64,000 bases of DNA from Neogemmobacter tilapiae (GCF_014652215.1 NZ_BMYJ01000006.1:216683-280682); one strand, 5' to 3'. Shown: positions 1-8,910, numbered from the stretch's first letter. The notes: generated by a model not told the origin, from the sequence alone. Translations and numbers: made by a program.

Positions 1-332
1 AGGGCCATGCCGCGGCCTTCAATGTCGAGGCCGAGATTGACTATGACTGGGGCTATCCGCCCACCATCAACCATGCCGCCGAAACCCTGTTCGCGGCCTC
101 GGTTGCCGCCGATATCGTTGGCGAAGGGGCGGTGAACACCGATTCCCCCCGCGAAATGGGGGCCGAGGATTTCAGCTATATGCTTGAGGCTCGGCCCGGT
201 TCCTATCTGTTCCTAGGCACGGGGCCGGGGGCAGGGCTGCACCATGCGGCCTTTGATTTCAATGATGAGGCCGCCCCCGTCGGCGCAAGTTTTCTGGCCC
301 GGCTGGTCGAACGGGCGCAACCCTTGCCGTGA
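1..332 (+). CDS. M20 family metallopeptidase/amidohydrolase, C-terminal fragment
   Basis: The reading frame is open from the window edge (first complete codon at base 3) to a TGA at 330-332, so only about the last 109 residues are present. They match the C-terminal catalytic lobe of M20D amidohydrolases (hippurate hydrolase, IAA-amino-acid hydrolase, N-acyl-amino-acid deacylase types). MGAEDFSYML carries the family's conserved Glu-Asp, and LHHAAFDFND contains the last metal-ligand histidine region. These cytoplasmic enzymes hydrolyse N-acyl amino acids with two divalent metal ions. The exact substrate cannot be judged from this fragment. The next gene starts 12 bases downstream on the same strand, so the two may be co-transcribed. 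Confidence 0.85.
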   Translation, partial: GHAAAFNVEAEIDYDWGYPPTINHAAETLFAASVAADIVGEGAVNTDSPREMGAEDFSYMLEARPGSYLFLGTGPGAGLHHAAFDFNDEAAPVGASFLARLVERAQPLP

Positions 333-344
333 AAGGATATTGAA

Positions 345-749
345 ATGACGAAATGGTTATGTCTGGCCTTGGGGCTTTTGGCGGCCCCGGCTGCCGCGCA
401 GGATATGCTGGATTTTCAGGCCCCTTCGGGCAACATCTTCTGCCTGATGATCGCAGGGCCGGATGGTGGCGCGCGCTGCGACATGCGCGAACTGACACCC
501 AGTTTTAAGACACCTCCCGCCGATTGCGACCTCGACTATGGTTCTTTCTTCTGGATCGGGGCCACTGGCCCGGCCTATCCCGCTTGCGCGGGTGATACCG
601 TGATGAACCCCCGCGCCCCGGTGCTGGACTACGGCCAGTCGGTGAAACTGGGCAAAGTCACCTGTTCGGCGGAAAAGACTGGCGTCACCTGCAAAAACGC
701 CGAGGGCCACGGCTTTACCCTGTCCCGCGCCAAGCAAAAGGTGTTCTGA
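345..749 (+). CDS. Small secreted cysteine-rich protein (DUF6636-like)
   Basis: A 134-residue protein with a clear Sec signal peptide: a Lys near the N-terminus, a hydrophobic LALGLLAAP core and an AAA cleavage region near residue 18. The mature part carries six cysteines (around residues 33, 45, 60, 77, 107 and 115), which would suit disulfides in the periplasm. The opening after the signal, FQAPSGNIFC, resembles the start of small DUF6636 proteins common in Rhodobacterales. That assignment is from memory of the family pattern and the function is unknown. It begins 12 bases after the M20 gene and faces ppk1 across a hairpin. Confidence 0.7.
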   Translation: MTKWLCLALGLLAAPAAAQDMLDFQAPSGNIFCLMIAGPDGGARCDMRELTPSFKTPPADCDLDYGSFFWIGATGPAYPACAGDTVMNPRAPVLDYGQSVKLGKVTCSAEKTGVTCKNAEGHGFTLSRAKQKVF

Positions 750-754
750 AAAAC

Positions 755-781
755 GGCGCCCCGGACAGGATCCGGGGCGCC
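755..781 (-). terminator. Intrinsic terminator of the ppk1 operon
   Basis: A perfect 11-bp G+C-rich stem (755-765 with 771-781) around a 5-base loop lies between two convergent genes. On the minus strand the hairpin is followed by GTTTTTC, so the U-tract serves transcription coming out of ppk1. The plus-strand side has no T run. Confidence 0.75.
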
Positions 782-788
782 CGCAAGC

Positions 789-2987
789 CTATTCTGCCGC
801 TTGCGGCGGTGTCGCGTCCTTGGGTTGCACCAGCCTTGGCACATCCTTGGCCCCCGCCGTGCCACGCCCCGAAAGCGACGGGTTCTCCATGAAAAAGCGG
901 TGGCAGTTAAAGCCCTCCACCCCTTCCGGCACCGGATCGCGCTGATAATGCCCATCCGGGAACAGCACCCAGCTTTGTTCGGTATCGGCCATATTGGCCG
1001 ACATGATCTGGTTCATCACCTGATTGCGCACCGTCGGCGTATGCAGTTCGACCAGCGTTTCCACCCGCCGCGTCAGGTTCCGCCCCATCCAATCGGCCGA
1101 AGACATGAACACCCGCGCCTTTTTTGACGGCAGGCCCGCGCCATTGCCGAAACAGACGATCCGGCTGTGTTCCAGAAAACGCCCGACGATGGATTTCACC
1201 CGGATGTTGTCCGACAGCCCCTTGATCCCTGGCCGGAGGGCGCAAATCCCCCGCATCACCAGATTGATCTTCACGCCCGCCTGTGACGCCGCGTAAAGCG
1301 CGTCGATCACATCGGTTTCGACCAGACTGTTCATCTTGGCCCAAATCTCTGCCGGACGCCCGGCGCGGGCATGCTCCGCCTCCGCCGCGATCAGCTCCAG
1401 CAAACGCGGTTTCAGCGTAATCGGCGAAATCGCCAGATTTTCCAGACCCTCGGGCTGCACATAGCCCGACAGATAGTTGAACACCTTGGTCGCATCCCGC
1501 CCAAGCGCCGGATCGCAGGTAAAGAACGAAAGGTCGGTATAAATCCGCGCCGTGATCGGGTGATAGTTGCCCGTCCCGTAATGCGTATAGGTCACCAGAT
1601 TGTCGCCCTCACGCCGAACAACGGTGCTGATCTTGGCATGGGTCTTATACTGCATGAAACCATAGACGACATGCGCCCCGGCCCGTTCCAACCGCCGCGA
1701 CTGACGGATGTTCGCAGCCTCGTCAAAGCGCGCTTTCAGTTCGACCAACGCCGTCACCGACTTGCCCGCCTCCGCCGCCTCGCACAAAGCGCTGACAATC
1801 GGGCTGTCCCAGCTTGTCCGGTACAGCGTCTGCTTGATTGCCAAGACGTTCGGATCGCGTGCCGCCTGTTCGATAAAGCGGATCACCATGTCAAAAGTTT
1901 CGTACGGATGATGCAGCAGCATGTCCTTTTGCCGGATCGCCGCGAACATATCGCCGTCGTGATCCTCCACCCGTTCCGGCACCCGCGGCGCGAATTTCGG
2001 CCAAAGCAGATCGGGCCGCGTCGAAAGCACCAGTTCCTTCAGGTCCGCCACACCCAGCAGCCCCCGCGCCTCCACCACCTCATCCGCTGTCACGGCCAAT
2101 TCATCCATGATCAGCGCCTGCAAATCCTCGGGCGCGCCCGCGCTGATCTTCAGCCGGATCACCTCGCCCCGACGCCGCCGTTTCAGCGCGGTTTCAAATT
2201 CCCGCACCAGATCTTCGGCCTCGTCCTCCACCTCCAGGTCGCTGTCCCGCAGCACCCGGAACGCGCAATGCCCCCGGTCGGTATAGCCGGGGAACAGCAT
2301 GTTCAGATGCAAAAGCAGCAGCTCTTCCAACGGCAGGAACCGGTTTTCCCCCGCCTTGCCCGGCAGCGGCACGAAACGCGCAATCTGCTGCGGAATGGGC
2401 AGCAGCGCCTGCAAGGGCCGATGGTCGCTGGCCCGTTCCAACTGCAAGGCCAGACAGAACCCCGTGTTCGGAATGAACGGGAAGGGGTGGGCAGGGTCGA
2501 TGGCCAGCGGCGATAGGATCGGGAAAACCTTGTTCAGGAAATGCTCTTCCAGAAATTTCAGATCCCGCGCCGTCAGCTTGGACCGCGTCAGAACCACGAT
2601 CCCCTGTTCTTCCATCTCCCGCCGCAGCTTGTTGAACACATTCTGCTGCGTCTGCATCAGCCGCCGCGCATCTTCGTTGATTAACCGCAACTGTTCGACC
2701 GGCGTCAGACCGTCTTCCGAAGGCATCGGATTGTTCGCCCGGATCAGCGCCCGCAGCCCCGCCACCCGCACCATATAGAATTCATCCAGGTTAGCCGCCG
2801 AAATCGACAGGAACCGCAGCCGCTCCAGCAAAGGCACCGCCGGATTGCCCGCCTCATCCAAAACCCGCCAGTTGAAGGCCAGCCACGAAAGCTCGCGGTT
2901 GAAAAAGCGTTTCGGCCCGGTGAAATCGCTTTCAGGCAGGTCGGCGGGCGGGGCGAAGGTGGCGCGCAGGAAATCGGACTGGGTCAT
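789..2987 (-). CDS. ppk1: Polyphosphate kinase 1
   Basis: Reversibly polymerises the gamma-phosphate of ATP into inorganic polyphosphate. The protein of about 732 residues has the normal length and layout: an N-terminal helical domain ([15 protein letters not shown] near the start), a middle domain and two phospholipase-D-like C-terminal domains. The autophosphorylated histidine lies in YGTGNYHP near residue 472, and the second histidine motif LEHSRIV is near 606. [13 protein letters not shown] is the usual nucleotide-binding stretch. I chose the ATG at 2987 (MTQSDFL...) because family members start there; an in-frame ATG at 3020, 6 bases after hdaA stops, is the alternative and neither has a strong Shine-Dalgarno. 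It is the last gene of a reverse operon: AI-2E permease, hdaA, ppk1. Confidence 0.95.
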   Translation of the reverse strand: MTQSDFLRATFAPPADLPESDFTGPKRFFNRELSWLAFNWRVLDEAGNPAVPLLERLRFLSISAANLDEFYMVRVAGLRALIRANNPMPSEDGLTPVEQLRLINEDARRLMQTQQNVFNKLRREMEEQGIVVLTRSKLTARDLKFLEEHFLNKVFPILSPLAIDPAHPFPFIPNTGFCLALQLERASDHRPLQALLPIPQQIARFVPLPGKAGENRFLPLEELLLLHLNMLFPGYTDRGHCAFRVLRDSDLEVEDEAEDLVREFETALKRRRRGEVIRLKISAGAPEDLQALIMDELAVTADEVVEARGLLGVADLKELVLSTRPDLLWPKFAPRVPERVEDHDGDMFAAIRQKDMLLHHPYETFDMVIRFIEQAARDPNVLAIKQTLYRTSWDSPIVSALCEAAEAGKSVTALVELKARFDEAANIRQSRRLERAGAHVVYGFMQYKTHAKISTVVRREGDNLVTYTHYGTGNYHPITARIYTDLSFFTCDPALGRDATKVFNYLSGYVQPEGLENLAISPITLKPRLLELIAAEAEHARAGRPAEIWAKMNSLVETDVIDALYAASQAGVKINLVMRGICALRPGIKGLSDNIRVKSIVGRFLEHSRIVCFGNGAGLPSKKARVFMSSADWMGRNLTRRVETLVELHTPTVRNQVMNQIMSANMADTEQSWVLFPDGHYQRDPVPEGVEGFNCHRFFMENPSLSGRGTAGAKDVPRLVQPKDATPPQAAE

Positions 2988-3026
2988 GGCGGCGGTGTGC
3001 AGGCAATTTGCAACGGGCATGTGACA

Positions 3027-3716
3027 TTAATCCGCTTGTGCTGAAGAAAAGTCCAGAATTTCGGCCGCCATTCCCCGGCTGACCGGCGCCCGGCGCTGCA
3101 AGGACAACTGATCCAGCCGCCCCACGATGTCCCGCGCCGCCGCAATCGAACGGTCCATTCGGGGCAGCAGCCAGGCCACCACTGTCGGGTCCACCGCCAA
3201 CTGCCGGTCCGCGAACAGTTTCACCAGCACCGCCGACAAAAGCCCGTCATCCGGCGGCTCCAGCCGCGTCACCGGCGCCGAAAGTAACCGGCTTGCCAGA
3301 TCGGGCAGCACAAGCCCCCAATCCCGTGGCGGCAGGGCGGCAGTGATCAACAGCGGCTGACCCGTTTCGCCCATCAGGTTCCACAGATGGAACAGCCCCG
3401 ATTCCCGTCCCCGCTCGCCCGCCAGATCTTCGGCGTTTTCCACCACCACCGGCCCGCTCGCCAACCCCGTCAGATCGCCCTGTACCGGCAGCGTGAACCC
3501 CTCGATCCGCCGCGCCCCCACATCCCCCGCCCAGATCGCCGCCAGATGCGTCTTGCCACTGCCCGCAGGCCCCACCAACAGCATTCGCCGGTTCGGCCAG
3601 CCTTCCCAACCGTCCAGAGCCGCCACGGCCACCGCATTCGACGGCCCGACAAAGAACGCCCCGCGCCCCAGCGCCGGATCGTGCCCCAGATCAAAGGTCA
3701 GTTGCCGCGCTGTCAC
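3027..3716 (-). CDS. hdaA: DnaA-related regulator HdaA (RIDA factor)
   Basis: A 229-residue AAA+ protein related to DnaA domain III but without a DNA-binding domain. The N-terminal QLTFDL (residues 5-10) is a beta-clamp-binding motif, and Walker A is GPAGSGKT at 49-56. Hda proteins bind the DNA-loaded sliding clamp and stimulate ATP hydrolysis by DnaA after initiation (regulatory inactivation of DnaA). This is known in E. coli and Caulobacter and inferred here. The start is a GTG that overlaps the TGA of the upstream permease gene by four bases (GTGA), so translation is probably coupled. ppk1 follows within a few bases, a common alphaproteobacterial arrangement. Confidence 0.88.
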   Translation of the reverse strand: MTARQLTFDLGHDPALGRGAFFVGPSNAVAVAALDGWEGWPNRRMLLVGPAGSGKTHLAAIWAGDVGARRIEGFTLPVQGDLTGLASGPVVVENAEDLAGERGRESGLFHLWNLMGETGQPLLITAALPPRDWGLVLPDLASRLLSAPVTRLEPPDDGLLSAVLVKLFADRQLAVDPTVVAWLLPRMDRSIAAARDIVGRLDQLSLQRRAPVSRGMAAEILDFSSAQAD

Positions 3717-4816
3717 GCCCGGTCCTTTCCTTCATCCATCATCCCCTCGGGCACAGGTTGCGTTCCCGCATAGCCCGTATACAAACGGCTGGCCTGATAT
3801 TGCCCGATCAGAAAGCGGATGATCACACCCACCACCGCCGCCACCGGCACCGCCACCAGCAGCCCGACAAAACCAAAGACCGCCCCAAAGGCTGACAGCG
3901 CGAACAACAGCCACACCGGATGCAGCCCCACCGAATTGCCCACCAGACGCGGCGTGATGATGTTGCCTTCCAGAAACTGCCCCAAGGCAAAGATCCCCAC
4001 CACAATCCCGATGCTGAACCATTCCCCCCAGAACTGATAAAAGGCCAGACCAATCGCCAAGGCCCCTCCGATCAGCGCCCCGATATAGGGAATGAAGGTG
4101 ATCGCCCCCGCAATCGCCCCCACGATCAGCCCGAATTGCAGCCCCGCCAGCACCAGCGCAATCGCATAATAGCCCCCCAGCACCAAACAGACCGACAACT
4201 GTCCCCGCACAAAGGCCGCCATGACCCGGTTCGCCTCGCCGGCCAACTGCCGGATCACAGGGGCGTGGTCCCTGGGCAGCAAAGCATCAATCCGCGCCAC
4301 CATCTTGTCCCAGTCCAGCAGCAGGTAGAAGGCCACCACCGGCACCACCACCAGAAACACCACCGCATTGATCACGCCAAACACCGACCCGATCAGCGTA
4401 TTTGCCAGTTCCGCCCCATGCGCCTGCACCGCCGCCCCAATATCCGCCAAAGTCTGCCGGATGGTCGAGGTTTCGTCTGTGATCGACGGGAAATGGGCCA
4501 TCAGAAAGCCCTGCAACTGTTTCGCAATTTCCGGGGCCGCATTCACCAGCGCGATCAACTGCTGCACCAGAACCGGAATCACCGCCAGCACCAGCAGCGT
4601 GAACACCAACAGCGCCGCGACCGAAATTGTCACGGTGGCCATTACCCGGCTGAAACCCATCCGCTCCAGCCGGTCGGCAATCGGGTCCAGCAGATAGGCA
4701 ATCCCCCCCGCCACGATAAAGGGCAGCAGCACATCGCCCAGCAGCCACATCGCTGCTAGAAAAATCAGGGTCGAAATGCCCCAGTATTTTGCCTGTGTCC
4801 GAACCGGCAAGACCAT
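3713..4816 (-). CDS. AI-2E family transporter (PerM-like permease)
   Basis: An inner-membrane protein of about 367 residues with roughly eight hydrophobic segments and a soluble region between the second and third groups, as in the AI-2E/PerM/TqsA family. The C-terminal part with GAITFIPYIGALIGG and the late LEGNIITPRLVGNSVGLHP is very characteristic. Members export autoinducer-2 or act as antiporters; the substrate here is unknown. I chose the ATG at 4816 (MVLPVRTQAKYWG), preceded by GGGGTGCGGGA. In-frame starts at 4849 and 4873 would add 11 or 19 residues that look non-conserved. It is first in the operon with hdaA and ppk1. Confidence 0.85.
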   Translation of the reverse strand: MVLPVRTQAKYWGISTLIFLAAMWLLGDVLLPFIVAGGIAYLLDPIADRLERMGFSRVMATVTISVAALLVFTLLVLAVIPVLVQQLIALVNAAPEIAKQLQGFLMAHFPSITDETSTIRQTLADIGAAVQAHGAELANTLIGSVFGVINAVVFLVVVPVVAFYLLLDWDKMVARIDALLPRDHAPVIRQLAGEANRVMAAFVRGQLSVCLVLGGYYAIALVLAGLQFGLIVGAIAGAITFIPYIGALIGGALAIGLAFYQFWGEWFSIGIVVGIFALGQFLEGNIITPRLVGNSVGLHPVWLLFALSAFGAVFGFVGLLVAVPVAAVVGVIIRFLIGQYQASRLYTGYAGTQPVPEGMMDEGKDRA

Positions 4817-5012
4817 TCCCGCACCCCAAATTTGTGTCCCCCCTGACATGGACCACAGCCGCCCCGGTTTCAAGCGGCTTGGGTCAAACGGTTATTGTCG
4901 CCAACCTGTCATAAACCCTTGGCTTATGTTCCCGAAACGGGGGTTTTTGCGGCATCGACGCTTCGCTAGAGTTTTCGGCACGCAATTCCTTTGGCACCGA
5001 AAAGGCACCTCA

Positions 5013-5384
5013 ATGACCCCTATTGCAAAATCCTTCCTTCTCGCCGCTGTTCTTTCCGCGCTCTGCGGCCTGGGCCTTGGTATTTTCATGGCCGCCTCGC
5101 AGGACCATACCCTTGGCGGCGTCCATGCCCATCTCAATCTTGTGGGCTGGGTCTCCTTGGCGCTTTTCGGCTTTTACTATGCCTTGACGCCGCAGGCTGT
5201 CGGCGGCTTGGCCCGTATTCATCTGCTGTTGTCCGTTCTGGGCGCAATCGTCATGCCCATCGGCATCGCTTTGGCCATCCTCAAGGGGCAAGAGGCTGTC
5301 GTTGCCATTGGCTCCCTGCTCGTGTTGGGCGGGATGCTCGTCTTTGGGCTCACCGTCCTCCGTCACGGCGTTGGCCGCGCCTAG
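5013..5384 (+). CDS. Small membrane protein resembling part of heme-copper oxidase subunit I
   Basis: A 123-residue protein with four predicted membrane helices (about residues 6-28, 38-58, 65-88 and 95-115). The stretch GGVHAHLNLVGW at the end of the first loop is like the histidine-bearing helix of cbb3-type cytochrome oxidase subunit I and NnrS-like proteins, so it may bind heme or copper, or be a stand-alone homologue. I cannot assign a reaction. The ATG at 5013 follows AAAGGCACCTCA; the longer upstream open frame is non-coding-like. Its TAG overlaps the stop of the YciI gene on the other strand in a shared CTAG. Confidence 0.65.
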   Translation: MTPIAKSFLLAAVLSALCGLGLGIFMAASQDHTLGGVHAHLNLVGWVSLALFGFYYALTPQAVGGLARIHLLLSVLGAIVMPIGIALAILKGQEAVVAIGSLLVLGGMLVFGLTVLRHGVGRA

Positions 5385-5659
5385 GCGACCAAGGCCGCCA
5401 GCCCCGGCACCATCCGTGTGGCGGGCAGGGCCTGAATTTCGGCGATGACGATCCCTTCGGCCACGAAGGGATCGGCCTCAACACGCGCCTCCACCCCCGC
5501 GCCCCGCGCCAGAACAAACCCGCCCGCACCGCCGGGCAAACTGCCACTGGCCAGAAACGCCCCCTCGTCAAAACCCCGTTGCAGCCAAGCATTGTGCCCC
5601 GCCATGAATTCCGCGGCACGCGCCTTCTCTGCGCCAAAGCGCAGGGTGATCAGATGCAT
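5381..5659 (-). CDS. YciI family protein
   Basis: A 92-residue alpha/beta-barrel protein of the YciI (dimeric ferredoxin-like) family. It has an early HLITLRFG strand, the histidine in MAGHNAWLQRG, and the DPFVAEGIV segment that gives these proteins their conserved Asp-Pro-Phe. YciI proteins are small cytoplasmic enzymes or binding proteins of mostly unknown substrate. The start is fixed by a GGAG six bases before the ATG at 5659, lying inside the last codons of the upstream tetR gene; the in-frame ATG at 5671 lacks such a site. It is thus the second gene of a tetR-yciI operon and probably shares its TetR control. Confidence 0.83.
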   Translation of the reverse strand: MHLITLRFGAEKARAAEFMAGHNAWLQRGFDEGAFLASGSLPGGAGGFVLARGAGVEARVEADPFVAEGIVIAEIQALPATRMVPGLAALVA

Positions 5660-5660
5660 T

Positions 5661-6215
5661 TCATTCTCCATTCAAAACCTCGTCCAGCCACAGGTGCAAG
5701 GCCTTCACTTCCGCCTGCATCAGGGCCTTATCGCCGGTGATATTGGCCAAGGCCGCCACCCCCTGCGCCCGCCCGAACAGATGCCGTGCCAGTTCTTCAC
5801 GCCCCCCGGCCAAGACCAGTTGTGCTGCCAGCCAGTCGATGAACAGCCCCGCAATCGCCTGCGCCCCCGGCTGCGCCGCATGGTTCAGCCGCGCCAATTC
5901 CTGACATAAGCCCCCCACCGGGCAGCCATGTGCCATGATCTTCGCCTCATTCACCGTCAGAATGTCGATGAAACGATGCAGCGCCGCCCTTGGCCCCAGG
6001 GCCGCCCATTCCGCCAGCCACAGTTTTCGCTGTTCCAGCCGCCGCGCCATCACCGCGTCAAGGATCGCATCCTTCGTCTTGAAATGATGATAGAAATTTC
6101 CCCGCGAAATCCCCAATGCCCCCGCAATATCCGCGAAAGACGTGGTCGCGAAACCCCGTTCATAAAACAGACGGTCGGCCAGTTCGGCGATCTTTTCTGG
6201 GGTGGCAACAGGCAT
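5661..6215 (-). CDS. TetR/AcrR family transcriptional regulator
   Basis: A 184-residue one-domain repressor of the usual TetR length. The N-terminal helix-turn-helix spans about residues 25-45 (TTSFADIAGALGISRGNFYH followed by HF), and the rest is the helical ligand-binding and dimerisation domain, including the GCPVGGLCQELA segment typical of one TetR subgroup. The ligand is unknown. A 12-base inverted repeat with a central AT-rich stretch lies immediately upstream (6227-6264), so autoregulation is likely. The yciI gene is coupled to its 3' end and is the only obvious co-regulated gene here. Confidence 0.9.
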   Translation of the reverse strand: MPVATPEKIAELADRLFYERGFATTSFADIAGALGISRGNFYHHFKTKDAILDAVMARRLEQRKLWLAEWAALGPRAALHRFIDILTVNEAKIMAHGCPVGGLCQELARLNHAAQPGAQAIAGLFIDWLAAQLVLAGGREELARHLFGRAQGVAALANITGDKALMQAEVKALHLWLDEVLNGE

Positions 6216-6226
6216 CAGAGGGCTCG

Positions 6227-6264
6227 CTAGGACGTTTGACCTATAATTAGGGCGAACGTCCTAG
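6227..6264. promoter_or_regulatory. Palindromic operator of the TetR gene
   Basis: CTAGGACGTTTG at 6227-6238 and CGAACGTCCTAG at 6253-6264 form an inverted repeat matching at 11 of 12 positions around a 14-base AT-rich centre (CTATAATTAG at 6241-6250). The half-site spacing and the position just upstream of the tetR start fit a dimeric TetR operator covering the promoter's -10 region. The assignment to this regulator is inferred from position. Confidence 0.75.
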
Positions 6265-6269
6265 TATCG

Positions 6270-7097
6270 TCAATCCCCCTTGCGCAGATCCAGCAAACCC
6301 ACCCGACCATAGCCCGACCAACCCCGCCGATAGTGCAGAAAGGCCGCCGCCGGATGGTCGCGGTAAAGGTCGTTCGTCACGATCTCTGCCCCCGTCTTCA
6401 GCGCCTTGTCGATCAGGGCTTGATCCGCAATCTGCCCCTTCTCGATCACGGTCACCTGCACGCCTTTCGGCTTGCCCAGGGCCTCCCAAAGCATTCCAGA
6501 ATTCATGAAACGTCCCGCCAAAACATGGCCGATCGAGGCATCACAGATCACCTGAACCTCGCGCCTTTCGCCCCGCAGGATATTCACCACCGCTTTCAGG
6601 ATGTTCAGGTTCGCCACCTCAGACAATCCCGCATTTCGTTCCCAATTCACCACGTTGGATCCATCCACCAGAACGGGCAGAACGCCTTGGGCCTTGGCCG
6701 GCATCAGCCGATAGTCGCGCGGCCGAGCGGCCTGCGCCAAGCCTCGCCACTCCATGCCCTTGGCCGTCATTGTCTGCCGCACGCCCGTCACCACCCGCGC
6801 CTCCCGATGCTTTGCCGCCGCCGCCCGGGCCAAAGCATTCGTCGCATCAAAACCGGCGTCCCGCGTCACCCAGACCTCCCCCAAGGGCGTCAGGTCCAAA
6901 CCATCCACCGCATCCTGATCCGTCACCGCCAGAATAGCCCCCCGCAACGCCTGCGCCCGGGCCTTTTCCACCAGGGTTTCCAGCGCCGCGTCCTCGCCAG
7001 TCCTTGCCCCCCCACCCGGTTTGCCCCGGCCAAAGAAAAACCAGCCCAAGACCCCGACAAGGGCCAGCAGACCCCCATAGATCAACAGATCACCCAT
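6270..7097 (-). CDS. Membrane-anchored NYN/PIN-domain putative ribonuclease
   Basis: A protein of about 275 residues with one N-terminal membrane helix (residues 5-23) and a cytoplasmic domain. After a variable middle section, VLVDGSNVVNW begins near residue 142. Its conserved Asp and Asn are the signature of NYN (Zc3h12a-like) nucleases of the PIN superfamily, and the later acidic segments around VICDAS and IVTNDLYRD complete the probable metal site. Family knowledge suggests an RNase tethered to the membrane; substrate and role are unknown. The ATG at 7097 is preceded by GGGGACGG; a longer in-frame ORF to 7214 would add 39 atypical residues. It is divergent from proS. Confidence 0.7.
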   Translation of the reverse strand: MGDLLIYGGLLALVGVLGWFFFGRGKPGGGARTGEDAALETLVEKARAQALRGAILAVTDQDAVDGLDLTPLGEVWVTRDAGFDATNALARAAAAKHREARVVTGVRQTMTAKGMEWRGLAQAARPRDYRLMPAKAQGVLPVLVDGSNVVNWERNAGLSEVANLNILKAVVNILRGERREVQVICDASIGHVLAGRFMNSGMLWEALGKPKGVQVTVIEKGQIADQALIDKALKTGAEIVTNDLYRDHPAAAFLHYRRGWSGYGRVGLLDLRKGD

Positions 7098-7224
7098 GAA
7101 CCGTCCCCATACCCCATCCCGCCCCACCATTGCCCGCCAAATCGCCCCCGGCAAGCCCCGCGGCACTTGCCCGGCCATTCCTTGCGCGTTAGGAACCTTC
7201 AAACCCTGATCCAAAGGTCATCCC

Positions 7225-8562
7225 ATGCGTCTGTCGCGCTATTTCCTGCCTGTCCTCAAAGAAAACCCCGCCGAGGCGCAGATCGTCTCGCACCGCTACA
7301 TGCTGCGCGCCGGCATGATCAAACAACAGGCCGCTGGCATCTATTCCTGGCTGCCCCTGGGCTACCGTGTCCTGAAGCGGATTGAAGAGATCGTCCATCA
7401 GGAACAGATCCGCGCGGGCCATATCCCGCTCCTCATGCCCACTCTGCAATCGGCGGACCTCTGGCGCGAAAGTGGGCGCTACGACGCCTATGGCCCGGAA
7501 ATGCTCCGCTTCAAGGACCGGCACGACCGCGAAATGCTGTTTGGGCCGACGAACGAGGAAATGATCACCGACATTTTCCGCGCCCATGTCAGCAGCTACA
7601 AAGACCTGCCCCTGACCCTTTACCACATCCAGTGGAAATTCCGCGACGAGATGCGTCCCCGCTTTGGCGTCATGCGCGGCCGCGAATTCCTGATGAAGGA
7701 TGGCTATAACTTTGACGTCGACCGCGACGCCGCCATCCACGCCTACAACCGCCATATGGTCAGCTACCTGCGCACCTATGAACGCATGGGCCTGACCGCC
7801 ATCCCGATGCGCGCCGATTCTGGCCCCATCGGCGGCGAAGATACGCATGAATTCCTCGTCCTCGCCTCCACCGGCGAATCCGAAGTCTTCTATGATGACC
7901 GCGTGACCTCCCTCCGTCTGGGCCAACGCGACATCGACTATGACAACCGCGCGCAAGTGGCCGAAGTCTGCAAGGAATTCACCACGCTTTATGCGCGCAC
8001 CGATGAAACCCATGATCAGGCGGTCTTTGACCAGATCCCCGAAGCCCACCGCAAATCGGCGCGGGGGATCGAGGTTGGCCAGATCTTCTATTTCGGCACA
8101 AAATATTCCGACGCCATGGGCGCCTCTGTCGTCACCGCCGACGGCTCGAAAGTTCCCGTCGAAATGGGCTCGCACGGCATCGGCGTCAGCCGTCTGCTGG
8201 GTGCCATCATCGAGGCGTCGCATGACGAAAAGGGGATTATCTGGCCCGAAGGCGTCACCCCCTTCCCGGTGGGCATCGTCAACCTGAAACGGGGCGACAG
8301 CGCCGCCGACGCCGCCTGCGAAGGGCTTTACAAAGCTTTGGCCGCCAAAGGGCTTGAGGCGTTGTATGACGACCGCGACGAAAGGGCAGGGGCCAAATTC
8401 GCCACGATGGACCTGATCGGCCTGCCCTGGCGCATCACGGTCGGCCCGCGCGGGCTGGCAAATGGCGTCGTCGAACTCACCTCGCGCCGCACCGGCGAGT
8501 CGGAAGAAATGTCGCCCGAGGCGGCCGTGGACCGCGTGGCCCAGATCTACGCCGGACGTTAA
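7225..8562 (+). CDS. proS: Prolyl-tRNA synthetase, short alphaproteobacterial type
   Basis: Class II aminoacyl-tRNA synthetase charging tRNA-Pro. At 445 residues it is the short type that lacks the about 180-residue editing insertion of the E. coli enzyme, as usual in alphaproteobacteria. The catalytic core is intact: [12 protein letters not shown], the motif 2 region [20 protein letters not shown], and motif 3 in [14 protein letters not shown]. The C-terminal anticodon-binding domain begins around residue 345 ([12 protein letters not shown]). The initiator ATG is at 7225. It stands alone, with a long intergenic region containing repeats downstream. Confidence 0.97.
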   Translation: MRLSRYFLPVLKENPAEAQIVSHRYMLRAGMIKQQAAGIYSWLPLGYRVLKRIEEIVHQEQIRAGHIPLLMPTLQSADLWRESGRYDAYGPEMLRFKDRHDREMLFGPTNEEMITDIFRAHVSSYKDLPLTLYHIQWKFRDEMRPRFGVMRGREFLMKDGYNFDVDRDAAIHAYNRHMVSYLRTYERMGLTAIPMRADSGPIGGEDTHEFLVLASTGESEVFYDDRVTSLRLGQRDIDYDNRAQVAEVCKEFTTLYARTDETHDQAVFDQIPEAHRKSARGIEVGQIFYFGTKYSDAMGASVVTADGSKVPVEMGSHGIGVSRLLGAIIEASHDEKGIIWPEGVTPFPVGIVNLKRGDSAADAACEGLYKALAAKGLEALYDDRDERAGAKFATMDLIGLPWRITVGPRGLANGVVELTSRRTGESEEMSPEAAVDRVAQIYAGR

Positions 8563-8643
8563 GCCAAAGCGGCGCGACAACCCGCGCGCCGCCGTCACCG
8601 TTCCGCCCGCGCCGCTGCAAGCGTCGCTAGGGTTTGCGGGAAG

Positions 8644-8710
8644 AAGGGGGGCATCTGCCCCCCGGGCTTCGCCTCCCCCCGGGATATTTTTGAAGAAAAG
8701 ATGAGAGCCA
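8644..8710 (+). repeat. Intergenic repeat element, copy A (G+C hairpin plus ATATTTTT tail)
   Basis: A G/C-rich segment ends in GGGATATTTTTGAAGAAAAG. The same module occurs inverted at 8826-8910 (copy B). The core shared by both is CCTCCCCC, a few bases, then GGATATTTTT and AAGA. I recall similar modules between Rhodobacterales genes, so it looks like a dispersed REP-like element. It lies in the 424-base gap between proS and the aldo/keto reductase gene, which has no supportable coding sequence. Confidence 0.6.
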
Positions 8711-8719
8711 ACAAAAGAA

Positions 8720-8744
8720 CCCCGTTCAGCCATGCTGAACGGGG
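8720..8744 (+). terminator. Hairpin downstream of proS
   Basis: A perfect 11-bp stem (8720-8730 with 8734-8744) closes a CAT loop. CATCTTCTCTT follows, which is pyrimidine-rich but not a clean U-tract. It is the best terminator candidate for proS although it lies about 160 bases beyond the stop codon, between the two inverted repeat copies. Confidence 0.45.
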
Positions 8745-8825
8745 CCATCTTCTCTTACGGTCATCGGCATCCCTGCCTGTACCGCCCCTGCAATTTACCG
8801 CTGAAAGCTTAACAGCCTCTAAATC

Positions 8826-8910
8826 TACTCTTGAAAAATATCCTCGGGGGAGGGCACCCCGTGCCCGTGGGGGCGGACAGCCCCCGCCGAAGCAAGGGGG
8901 CTCGATGCCC
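8826..8910 (-). repeat. Intergenic repeat element, copy B (inverted)
   Basis: Read on the minus strand, this segment is G/C-rich with inverted sub-repeats and ends in GAGGATATTTTTCAAGAG, matching the end of copy A in opposite orientation. The two copies enclose about 115 bases holding the 8720-8744 hairpin. Confidence 0.55.

Noticed and set aside
7189..8748. 519-codon minus-strand frame opposite proS
   Set aside because: A shadow of proS; repeated Ala/Gly/Asp composition follows from proS third-position bias.
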